Assembly (NCBI GenBank): GCA_036796255.1
Contig: DAIRDH010000019.1
Coordinates: 1-53,108, forward strand
Direction of reading: 5' to 3'
DNA length: 53,108 nucleotides
From: T3Sed10-241 sp036796255
Lineage (GTDB): Bacteria > Bacteroidota > Bacteroidia > Flavobacteriales_D > Cryomorphaceae
The notes beneath the pieces were generated by a model. It was not told where the DNA came from, did not search any database, and was given only the letters and a program-made list of their open reading frames with translations. The first letter of the stretch is position 1, and every line of letters begins with the position of its first letter. A program made the position numbers and the translations under genes. Positions 40,667-49,700 of this stretch are shown one piece after another.

Positions 40667-42844
40667 ATGGCAATGGTGAGTTTTGGAATTTGCGCGATGC
40701 TTTTATGCCTGAATATGAATGCTCAATGTATTGAGGGCATTACATGTGAGCAATTTCAATCCATGGTGCACAAAAAGCAATTTGATGAGGCATTGAGATG
40801 CTACTTGTCAGATGCTGTAGCACATTGTGATGATCAGAATACGCGGCTGCGCATAGCCACATTGCTTGCAGCGAAAGATATGCTCCCCGAAGCTGAGGCT
40901 ATCGCCAACGAATTATATGCTGAATATCCAAAAGAACAGGATATACTTGACCTGAGATCAAGGATACAATCACTGATCAACTTGCCCACACAGGAGTTTT
41001 CGGCAGAGCTCTACCCCTTTAGGGAGCATATTGAAAGTGACCAGATGATAGCTTATGCCAACAGCGAAGAGCTCATAACCTTGATTCGTGATGATGCCGA
41101 TCAGCGCTATTTTCCAGCGAAAAAAATAAAAGGAAACAACGGTTATAAGTTGGCTTCAGAAGCCACTGACTCCTCAGATTCCCCTTTGCGGAAGGCATTG
41201 ATAGAGTGGGACCGCGAAGACCTCGGCCCAATTGTCAGGCTTCCCGATGGACGCTATGTTGCTTCAGCGCTCCCAGAGAAAAGTATAGCCATACGCCCCC
41301 TGAGATATAAACTCTACTTATTGGATATCGGCGATACCAAACGCCCCAGACCTTTGCCATTTTGCGGAGTTGATGCGGACTACCTTCACCCAACATTCGA
41401 TGAAAAGAATCAATGCGTGATATTCAGCAGCGACATGGCAGGAGGCCAGGGCGGTATGGATCTGTGGAAAGTAAAGTACACAGAGGGAGAGTGGGGAGAA
41501 CCCGTCAATCTTGGAACGGAGATCAACACCGAGCATCACGAATTATTTGCTTTTAGCGCTGGAGATTCACTTTACTACGCTTCTAACAGGCCCGACAGAG
41601 GCTATGGCGGAGTAGACATCTATTGTCACTCAGTAACGACCGGCTTTTCATATCCCGTTGATGCTCCTGTAAACTCGCCTTTCGATGACTTTGGAATACA
41701 CCTTGACGCAGCATCTGCCGAGGGGTTTATTGTTTCTAACAGGCCTGGCGGCAAGGGCATTGATCGTATTTATACATTTCGCTGGGAGAACAAAAAACTT
41801 TATTTCGAATACCTGCGCGGCAATATCGTGGGTTTGGACAACCCTGGCGGATCGGCTATTCATTTGCTGAGCCAGTCGAACGATACCTTATACAGCAGCG
41901 CTCTCGACGACCAGGGAAGCTTTAGGTTGCCCAATGTGCGCGGATTGCGCAGTTACCAAATTGCCATAGAAGCGCCAATGGCACTGTCAGACGAATTGCT
42001 TGAACTGCGGCTCTACGGTGAAAATGATGAAGTGATCAAATTATTGAGATCGAAGGCCTCCAAAGGGTTCATATTTGAGCTGCTCACACCTGAAGACTAC
42101 TTTATGGAGCGCATGCATCTCGAAGACAAAAGCATACTTGATGTTGATATTTTAGGACGGTACCTGCAAGGCAACGACGAAGGAATTCCCAAAAAACGCA
42201 TCCTTTTGCAGGATAGCAACGAGGAAACCATAGCAAAGGCATATACTGATGACGCGGGTATGTTTAAGTTTGAGTCGGTAAGACCAGATAGGTCGTACAC
42301 TATACAAGCTGAGGGGGTTACGGCAGGTGCCGTTATTCATGTACTCGATGAAAAAGGCAACTTACTGAAGCGCATAGAGCCTGACGAGAGCAATGCCTTT
42401 ATCTATGTGAAGATACAACCCGATGTCAAGGTGATCACCCTCACCAATGAGATGCAGCAGAAAGTAGTGGTGCCGGAAGAAAATGTTTTTGAACTCACAC
42501 TGGTGTATTTTGCTTTGAACAGCAGCGAAATAAACAAGGATAGCCGGCGCTACCTTAATAAGCTATTGAGCATTTTGAACCAAAATCAAAATATTGAAAT
42601 TCACCTCGAAGGCCATACAGATTCGCAAGGTGCTGCTGAATATAACTTGAAGCTCTCTCAGGCAAGGGTAGATGCGGTCGAGAAGTTTCTGCTGAATAAT
42701 GGCATCGATCCAAGCCGCGTATCTGGTCGTGGATACGGGGAATCCAGGTTACTCAATCATTGTGCAGATGGTGTATTGTGCAAGGATGAAGAGCACGCGG
42801 TCAATCGAAGAATAGAATTTAAGATCAATGAAGCCCACCCTTAA
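40667..42844 (+). CDS. OmpA-family protein with PD40 propeller and two repeat modules
   Basis: A 725-residue envelope protein with the domain order known for the T9SS protein PorE: signal peptide (about 1-20, ending MNAQ), short TPR-like helices (about 25-110), PD40/WD40-like beta-propeller blades (about 235-385, e.g. FSSDMAGGQGGMDLWKV, YYASNRPDRGYGGVDIY and SNRPGGKGIDRIY), two beta-sandwich modules (about 376-600), and an OmpA C-terminal domain (about 610-725) with LEGHTDSQGAAEYNLKLSQARVDA that binds peptidoglycan. The modules resemble those of the next gene, including LLTPEDY at residues 472-478. I chose the ATG at 40667, which starts the signal peptide; an ATG at 40598 lies inside the PorP gene. 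Confidence 0.88.
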   Translation: MAMVSFGICAMLLCLNMNAQCIEGITCEQFQSMVHKKQFDEALRCYLSDAVAHCDDQNTRLRIATLLAAKDMLPEAEAIANELYAEYPKEQDILDLRSRIQSLINLPTQEFSAELYPFREHIESDQMIAYANSEELITLIRDDADQRYFPAKKIKGNNGYKLASEATDSSDSPLRKALIEWDREDLGPIVRLPDGRYVASALPEKSIAIRPLRYKLYLLDIGDTKRPRPLPFCGVDADYLHPTFDEKNQCVIFSSDMAGGQGGMDLWKVKYTEGEWGEPVNLGTEINTEHHELFAFSAGDSLYYASNRPDRGYGGVDIYCHSVTTGFSYPVDAPVNSPFDDFGIHLDAASAEGFIVSNRPGGKGIDRIYTFRWENKKLYFEYLRGNIVGLDNPGGSAIHLLSQSNDTLYSSALDDQGSFRLPNVRGLRSYQIAIEAPMALSDELLELRLYGENDEVIKLLRSKASKGFIFELLTPEDYFMERMHLEDKSILDVDILGRYLQGNDEGIPKKRILLQDSNEETIAKAYTDDAGMFKFESVRPDRSYTIQAEGVTAGAVIHVLDEKGNLLKRIEPDESNAFIYVKIQPDVKVITLTNEMQQKVVVPEENVFELTLVYFALNSSEINKDSRRYLNKLLSILNQNQNIEIHLEGHTDSQGAAEYNLKLSQARVDAVEKFLLNNGIDPSRVSGRGYGESRLLNHCADGVLCKDEEHAVNRRIEFKINEAHP
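41798..42460 (+). repeat. Two copies of the same module in the shorter OmpA protein
   Basis: The module border is at about 42128, after LLTPEDYFMERMHLED. Both copies share the G-x-F-x-L and V-L-D-E-K-G patterns with the modules of the next gene. Limits are estimated by eye. Confidence 0.55.
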
Positions 42845-42854
42845 ACCGAATCCC

Positions 42855-45800
42855 ATGAAGTGCAAGTATATCAACAGCAGATTTTTATCAGCAATTGTCA
42901 CAATCATTTTATGTGTGGCTGCCTTTACAGCAAATGCGCAAGTGAAGAAGGGTGAAAGGCTGATGACCGAAGGTCTATATGATGAAGCAATTAAAGCCTT
43001 TAAAAAGGATTTTTTTGGCAAAAAGCCTGATCCATTGGCTGGATATTGGCTCGCACAGGCGTACTATCAATCAAAGAAATACGAAGATGCAAATGATATC
43101 ATTGACCTTATCCAAAATGAAATGGATGAAAGTACCGAAAGGGTACTTTTTGCAACTGACGTGCTCATTGCAAACGAAAAATTTTCTGAAGCATATCTGA
43201 ATATCATCAGGCATATTGCAGATAACCCTGATGACGCCGATGCTTACATATGGCTCAACAAAATCAGCGATCTCATACGCTGGGATACCATACAGAATGC
43301 CAATAAGGTAAACGCTGTGGCAGGCATCAATACCGTATATAATGAGTATGCCCCTTATTTGACTAAGGATGGCAATCTCTGGTATATCACTGATATCAAC
43401 AGCATGCAGGCCATATTTCCAGCTTCTTATTCCGGTCAGAATATCCACTTGATTTATAAAACCATATACGATTATGGCCGCCAGGATGTAAATAAGCCAA
43501 CGATGCTTGTGAGGAATAGAAAGTATTATGACCACGATGGTCCACTATCAGCCTGGCCCGGTCGCGAACTGCATGCGGTGACCATGCGCGATATTGATGC
43601 GCCGGTCGAGACGGCCCGTATCGGCATTTTCTTTATTGACCTGCAGAAAGGTGCTGATCCCATGCCTTTTATTCACAACGATGAGTACGATACAGGCCAC
43701 CCAACATTTAATGAGGATGGCTCTCGGATGTTCTTCGCGAGCAACAGGCCCGGTGGTATGGGCAATATGGATATCTGGTATTGCGACTGGAAGAATGGCG
43801 CATGGGGTCCACCCCAGAATATGGGGCCTGTAGTCAATACTTCCGGTAATGAGGTTTTTCCTCGTTATCAGGAGGGCAGGATGTATTTCTCTTCTGACCG
43901 CCGCGACATGGGCTATGGTGGTTTGGACCTTTATTTCACCTCAGAAATGTTGGATTTCAAAACACTGTACAACTTGCGTGAACCAATCAATTCAGCCCAT
44001 GATGATTTTTCAGTGACACTGGCCGACTACAACTTTGGATTTTTTGCATCAAACAGGCCTGGCGGGACCGGAGGCGACGATGTATTTAGCTTTGCCTTTT
44101 TCCCAGAGCAAATTGAACACCAGGAGCGGTTTGCAAAATTTGACGGTGAAGCGCTCGAAGCGGGAACAAGAATCATCGTGGAGAACGGACGCGGTGAAGT
44201 AGAAAAAGAGACCGTGTTGATGGCCGACAACATCTTTTCACTTTCCGGACTTAAATCGCGGGAAACATATACAGTGAAAGTCCCCCGAAAGAGCGCAGAG
44301 GTCTACGAAATGCATGTGCTCAATGATGAAGGAAATATAGCACAAACGTATTTGTCAAGCAAGGGCGATGTTTTTCGGATTGAGCTGCTCGACCCTGAAG
44401 ACTACTCTATGGGCACAAGTGACGCAGAGGATGTGGGTATCGCAAGTTTTGAAATGAAAGGTACCCTTAGGAATAACGAAGTTGAAGATTGGTCATCAAC
44501 AAAAGTTCGGGTGCAAAGTGAGAGCTCTAAACTCATCATGGAAGTTCTGGCAGAGGCTTCGGGTGATTTTAGCTTCAGCGGATTGAATTATGATGAGGTG
44601 TACAATATCATGGTAGACAGTGAACACGAAGTTCAAGAAATTGACCTTACAGGCAGTACCGGAAACATTATCCAGTCAATGCAGCCACTCCCTTCAGGAA
44701 GTTATACATATACCCGTCAATTGCCCGCTGCCAATTGGATGCTCGCGAGCGATATTGAAGTGTCAATGGTGCAGGCAGTTATTGTTAGCGAAGGCGTTGC
44801 ATTTCCTGATGAGGTGCACTTGGTTGAAACATCAACAGGAAATTCTGAATCAATCAAGGTTGATGAGGACGGATTTTTGAAATTACCTGTTTTGAAAACC
44901 CAAAACGCTTATGAGCTCCGCATGCCAAATGGCGCTTTGCTGGCAAAAGATCGCCTTTTGTTGCTCGACGCCTATGGAGGCACTTCCCAATCTATCAGGC
45001 CTCATGGTGAACGTCTTTTTCAATTTGAATACATGCTCTATGACAATTATGGCGAAAAAGTAGAGCCTATAGCTGAGGATGTTAAGCCTAAAGAAGGGAA
45101 AAGATATAGGGCTGTAATTGAAGGCGTCAGTCTGTCACCCGATATGGTCACAATACTTGCGGAAGCAGATGGCACCCGGACCGATTCGTTGAAAGTGGAT
45201 CCCGACGGCGCGGTCGAATTGGACTATATGGCTACCAATCAAGCCTATAATCTTTCGCTTTTGCAGTCCACAATGGATGACAATGCAAGGCTTTTCATTT
45301 ATAATGAAAATGGTGACCTGGTTTTTGAGACGGGCCCGGAGAACCCTAAAGAATTTAAGTTTACATTGTTGGACGATGAAGACTATGCCCTCGGCAATAG
45401 CGGAGCTGAGGATGTCCAAATTTCACAGTTCTCATTTGCCGGCAAGGCGCTTATACCCACCAGCGATGATGCCCTCGCGGTCAACATATACGACTCCATA
45501 GGGGTGCTCTTGAGTGAGGGTTATGCCACCCGTGCAGGCGACTTCAACTTTACCGAATTGCCTGAGTACAGCAAGTACATATTGCATTTCCCTGAGCAAG
45601 CGCCCACCAGGGTAGGGGTGAAAGTTGACAGAGGGCAGCGCATTGTAGAAGGTAGGCCATTGGGCGATCAGCGATATCTCATTGATCTGAAACAGCCATC
45701 TATACCTTTTGGGGAATTCATGGAGGAATTGGAAGCCAAGGAACGCCGCGAATTTACGGTACCCCATGTTTATTACAATTTTAACAGCTATTATTTGAAA

Positions 45801-46103
45801 GAGGAAAGCCGAAAATCACTTGACATGCTCACCCGGTACTTGCGTCAAAATATGGATGTGGAAATCGAAATCAGGTCGTACACCGACTCCCGTGGTACGG
45901 TTGATTACAACCTCCTCCTGAGTGAGCGCCGCGCCAATGAAGTGAAAAAGTACCTTACCGGAAAAGGAATAAAAGAGCAACGCCTCAGCTTACGTGGCTT
46001 TGGAGAAGGAGCACTTGTAAATGATTGCACGGACGGTGTGGAATGCAGCGAAGAAGAGCACGCAGCCAACAGGCGAACGACCTTTGTAATTCTGAATGAT
46101 TGA
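42855..46103 (+). CDS. Long OmpA-family protein with PD40 propeller and five repeat modules
   Basis: A 1082-residue paralogue of the gene before it. Signal peptide (about 1-20, ending ANAQ), TPR-like helices (about 25-130), PD40 blades (about 250-415, e.g. FFASNRPGGMGNMDIWYCDW and SSDRRDMGYGGLDLYF), then five modules of about 109 residues (44100-45730) with repeated junctions such as SDAED-V, IAED-V and SGAED-V, and the OmpA C-terminal domain (about 965-1082) with SYTDSRGTVDYNLLLSERRANEV. The propeller and peptidoglycan-binding domains suggest a stalk spanning the periplasm and contacting PorP/SprF. The ATG at 42855 is 10 bases after the previous stop; an ATG at 42828 would overlap it. Confidence 0.88.
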   Translation: MKCKYINSRFLSAIVTIILCVAAFTANAQVKKGERLMTEGLYDEAIKAFKKDFFGKKPDPLAGYWLAQAYYQSKKYEDANDIIDLIQNEMDESTERVLFATDVLIANEKFSEAYLNIIRHIADNPDDADAYIWLNKISDLIRWDTIQNANKVNAVAGINTVYNEYAPYLTKDGNLWYITDINSMQAIFPASYSGQNIHLIYKTIYDYGRQDVNKPTMLVRNRKYYDHDGPLSAWPGRELHAVTMRDIDAPVETARIGIFFIDLQKGADPMPFIHNDEYDTGHPTFNEDGSRMFFASNRPGGMGNMDIWYCDWKNGAWGPPQNMGPVVNTSGNEVFPRYQEGRMYFSSDRRDMGYGGLDLYFTSEMLDFKTLYNLREPINSAHDDFSVTLADYNFGFFASNRPGGTGGDDVFSFAFFPEQIEHQERFAKFDGEALEAGTRIIVENGRGEVEKETVLMADNIFSLSGLKSRETYTVKVPRKSAEVYEMHVLNDEGNIAQTYLSSKGDVFRIELLDPEDYSMGTSDAEDVGIASFEMKGTLRNNEVEDWSSTKVRVQSESSKLIMEVLAEASGDFSFSGLNYDEVYNIMVDSEHEVQEIDLTGSTGNIIQSMQPLPSGSYTYTRQLPAANWMLASDIEVSMVQAVIVSEGVAFPDEVHLVETSTGNSESIKVDEDGFLKLPVLKTQNAYELRMPNGALLAKDRLLLLDAYGGTSQSIRPHGERLFQFEYMLYDNYGEKVEPIAEDVKPKEGKRYRAVIEGVSLSPDMVTILAEADGTRTDSLKVDPDGAVELDYMATNQAYNLSLLQSTMDDNARLFIYNENGDLVFETGPENPKEFKFTLLDDEDYALGNSGAEDVQISQFSFAGKALIPTSDDALAVNIYDSIGVLLSEGYATRAGDFNFTELPEYSKYILHFPEQAPTRVGVKVDRGQRIVEGRPLGDQRYLIDLKQPSIPFGEFMEELEAKERREFTVPHVYYNFNSYYLKEESRKSLDMLTRYLRQNMDVEIEIRSYTDSRGTVDYNLLLSERRANEVKKYLTGKGIKEQRLSLRGFGEGALVNDCTDGVECSEEEHAANRRTTFVILND
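44100..45730 (+). repeat. Five tandem ~109-residue beta-sandwich modules in the long OmpA protein
   Basis: Module borders are at about 44100, 44433, 44760, 45081 and 45414, giving lengths of 333, 327, 321, 333 and about 317 bases. Copies share a G-F/S-L-x-L core, a LxLLDxxG or MHVLNDEG strand, and an acidic end ED followed by V. Modules 1 and 4 end with LLDPEDYSMG and LLDDEDYALG. Similarity is in protein, not DNA, so the repeat is old. Confidence 0.7.
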
Positions 46104-46113
46104 GCAAATTGCT

Positions 46114-46121
46114 TACCTTTC
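46114..46121 (+). promoter_or_regulatory. Predicted -7-like element for the dioxygenase gene
   Basis: TACCTTTC is one base off TAnnTTTG and lies 54 bases before the ATG at 46176, after the OmpA operon stop. Confidence 0.3.
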
Positions 46122-46151
46122 CAGCACATGAAACCCCACACCAATTCAATT

Positions 46152-46177
46152 CCTAAGCCATAAAGCACCTAAGCCAT
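46152..46177 (+). repeat. Ten-base direct repeat at the dioxygenase start
   Basis: CCTAAGCCAT occurs at 46152-46161 and again at 46168-46177, where it overlaps the start codon. The copies are 16 bases apart centre to centre. It may be chance or a repressor site. Confidence 0.3.
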
Positions 46178-46706
46178 GTCAGTGAGCCGCCCTTTCAACC
46201 TCAATAAATGGATTGCCGATAATCGCCATTTGTTGAAGCCGCCTGTTGCCAATAAGAACTTCTACCCTGAGGGCACAGATTATATAGTGATGATAGTAGC
46301 AGGTCCAAATGCGCGTAAAGATTACCATTACAACGAAACGGAGGAGCTATTTTACCAACTCGAAGGCGACATCAATGTGCGGATTCAGGAAGATGGCAAG
46401 GCGGTGGACATTCCGATTCGCGAGGGTGATATGTTCCTTCTCCCTCCCCGCACACCACATTCACCAATGCGCTCGGAAGGCAGCATAGGCCTTGTGATTG
46501 AAAGGGTGCGAAAAGGCAGTGATTATAAAGATGGGCTGTTATGGTTTTGCGACAACTGCAACCATAAACTGCACGAAGTGTACTTTCCATTGAAAAATAT
46601 TGAGAGCGATTTTCTGCCAAACTTCAAGCAATTTTACGCAAGTGAAGAACTCAGAACTTGCGACAAATGCGGCACCGTAATGGAAACCGACCCGCGATTC
46701 GTTTAG
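46176..46706 (+). CDS. 3-hydroxyanthranilate 3,4-dioxygenase
   Basis: A 176-residue cupin enzyme of the kynurenine pathway that opens the ring of 3-hydroxyanthranilate on the way to quinolinate and NAD. The iron ligands His51, Glu57 and His95 and the substrate-binding Arg47, Arg99 and Glu110 are present, and the C-terminal rubredoxin-like iron site has Cys125, Cys128, Cys162 and Cys165. These numbers agree with the bacterial enzyme of known structure. No other kynurenine gene is in the window, so it is a stand-alone member here. It ends six bases from the convergent large cargo gene. Symbols used for this enzyme differ (nbaC, haaO), so none is given. Confidence 0.95.
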   Translation: MSVSRPFNLNKWIADNRHLLKPPVANKNFYPEGTDYIVMIVAGPNARKDYHYNETEELFYQLEGDINVRIQEDGKAVDIPIREGDMFLLPPRTPHSPMRSEGSIGLVIERVRKGSDYKDGLLWFCDNCNHKLHEVYFPLKNIESDFLPNFKQFYASEELRTCDKCGTVMETDPRFV

Positions 46707-46712
46707 TACCGC

Positions 46713-49700
46713 TTACCTGATGAGCGTAACGTGGCCTTCTTTTTCAATCAGGTCGCCCTTGGTTTCGGTGGCCACAAGCCTGTAAATGTAAACACCCGCG
46801 GGGCAATAATAATCTGAACCCATTCGGCCGCCATTCCAGCCATCGTCAATGTGATCCGATTCAAAAATGAGCTCCCCCCAGCGGTCCCAAATTTTCATGT
46901 TGAATTCTAATATGTCTATACCAGAAGCCTTAAATATGTCATTGAGTCCATCACCATCAGGAGTAAAGGCATTGGGCACATACAGATTTCCCCTTACGGA
47001 AACTGTCACCGAATCGCGTTCTACGCATCCATCCGGGCTGGTCACGGTGGCGTAGAAGGTGGTCGTTTCGAGCGGGCTGGCAATGGGAAAATTACACTGA
47101 AGGCAGCTCAGGTTGGGATCGTTTTGCCATACGATTGGAAAAGCGCTGTTTGACTCAATCTGAACTTCATCACCAAATGAGACTACCCTGTCGCGTCCTG
47201 CTGTGACAATAGGGCGGGGGTAGAGCACGATCAATTGCTCAGCGGTACTGGAACAGCCATCTTCATCAAATCCGGTAACGCTGATAACTTGACTTCTGCG
47301 AATGCGTGCAGTTGTGGCTTGTAGATTTGGGTTTGCGAAAAGCTCAGGTGGCTGCCACTTGTAGCTTACACCTCCTCGCGCCGATACTTCAAATGGCGTA
47401 TCGAAGCAAACCTGCTCCGTGGCATTGATGCTTACATTGATACTGTTTACCAGTACCACCACTTCGGCGGTGGCATCACCGCAAGTATTGCTGCCTGTTA
47501 CGGTGTAGGTTGTGGTATTGGCAGGAGCGGCAGTGGTATTGCCGGTATTGGAGCTGCTCAATCCCTCAGCGGGTGACCAGCTGTACACATTTGCACCTGA
47601 TATAGAAATACCAACAGGGCTCCCGTTGCACGACACATAAGTGCCTCCGCCTGTCAGGGTTGGTGGTGGCGGAAGCACCACTACCTGGACTGAGGCAACC
47701 GCATCGCAGCCATCATCAGTACCAGCAGTTACTGTGTACGTTGTGGTCTCTTCAGGGCTGGCAGTAGGGCTGGCGCTGCCGGGGTCGTTCAGCCCGTCTG
47801 CAGGCGACCAACTGAAGTCATTGGCTCCGCTGGCATTGAGCACAGCAGATTGCCCGGGACAAATGGCAACATTGTCACTTACCTCTATGGCATCGCTGCC
47901 GACGGTGATATTGATGGTAATGCTTTCTGTTCCGCAAGCGGTGCTACCCGTTACTGTAAGGCTGGTGCTCACATCTCCCACGAAGGTTGGATTGGGTATG
48001 TTCGCATCTGTAAGGTTGGCGGCAGGGCTCCACACATAAGTATCAGCGCCCTCTGCTTCTAAGTCGAGCGGGTCACCTGGGCAGGTATTTGGAAAGTCAT
48101 TGACCGAAAGGTCAGGAGGAGAGAGCACCTCAATGCTGAGCGTGGTACTATCAGGCGAGAGGCAGCCGTCGTCGCTGGAAGCGTAAAGTTTCACCTCATA
48201 GGTACCCGGGGCGCCGTAAGTATGGCTTGGGGCAGTTGCATTGCTGCTGTTGCCATCGCCAAAGTCCCAAATGAAGTTTTCCGCGTCGGTACTCAGGTTG
48301 ATAAAGTTCACCTGCGATTCAGGGCAAATAATGTCCGGAGCATCAACCACTGCAGCTGATTGCACAGAGGAAAGTACGAATTTGAATACCCCCAGATTAC
48401 AATTGGTAGAATTGTTAGATTGCGCCCAGACTCCCGGTTGAGTGGGGAAGTCGTCATTGCCACCACATCCGGCACACACGGCCTGGTACACCGTTCCATT
48501 CTTGTCAAAGCGGCTCGTGCCGCCATCGACATGCTCCTGGCTCTGGCTTCCGCCAAAATAAGTCGCATACACGAGGCCATCAGCATCTGGACCTAAAACC
48601 ATCACATAAAAATCATCGCCGTCGGTGGTGGACTGAAATGCATTGGGCGTAACTGGCAATCCATTTGTTGTGCTTGATGGTGAGTTGATACTGCCACCCC
48701 AACCCGCGATATAGATCTGGCCACAGTTGCTGACAAGAAATGCTGAAGGAGAGATATCGACACTGCCTGATCCCGACCCTACCACGGTACTCCACTCGCC
48801 AGCGTCGAGATCGGGACTCAGTTTCTGGATAAACTGTCCGCTATTGGGATTGCTATATATGCCTGCACTCACGGGGTAGTCTCCTTGTGATTGGCCTACA
48901 GCGTATACGAACCCATCAGTGTCCAATTGCACAAAATAAGTTTGGTCAAACTGGCTCGTACCCAAATAAGTATAGTGCAAAAGGGTGCCGCCATCTGCAG
49001 AGATGTGTCCGATATAGCCGTCAATTCCACCTGCATTGTTTTCCTGAAATGCGCCAGTGGTTGCCATATTGTTGCCGGCCGTTCCTCCTGTAAAGTACAC
49101 GGAATTATCACTTGCCAATTGCAGTCCAATGGCGGTTTCATTGCCGTTGCCACCCGTGTAAGTTGACCATAGCATCTGGGTGAGGTTATTGTTCATTTTG
49201 AAAATCACCCCATTCACAGAGCCGGTCAGGGTGTTGGCATATCCCCCTACGATCGGAAAATTGGTAGAGCTGCTCGCAGATGCCACATAGGGGTTGCCAT
49301 CTGCATCAATGACAATTTCACCCCTGAAAGTATCGCCATAGTTGAACACAAATGGGGTATTTATTGAAACCCCATCATTGCCATTTCCACCTATCAATGT
49401 GCTCCCCAGCAGTTGAGTCCCGGCAGCATTAATCTTTGAGATAAACATGTCGCTGCCATTCACGTACGAAAAACCAACCGGAGTATTGGTCAGTCCGCCC
49501 CCTCCGAAGTTGGATTGAAACGCACCGAAGGTGATGGGAAAATTGGCTGAGCCGGTCGAACCAAACACGTAAGCTTCACCTGTTTCTGATACCACAATAG
49601 AATGTGGAGCCTCGCTGTCGGTGCCTCCTATGAAAGTAGAGTAAATCAGGTCAGTGCCATCTGCACTAAACTTGGTAATGGCGCAATCAATATTGCCTCC

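Noticed and set aside
43071..43535. A 154-codon minus-strand open frame with Ile-rich stretches inside the long OmpA gene
   Set aside because: Could pass for a membrane protein, but it lies opposite a strongly conserved propeller region.
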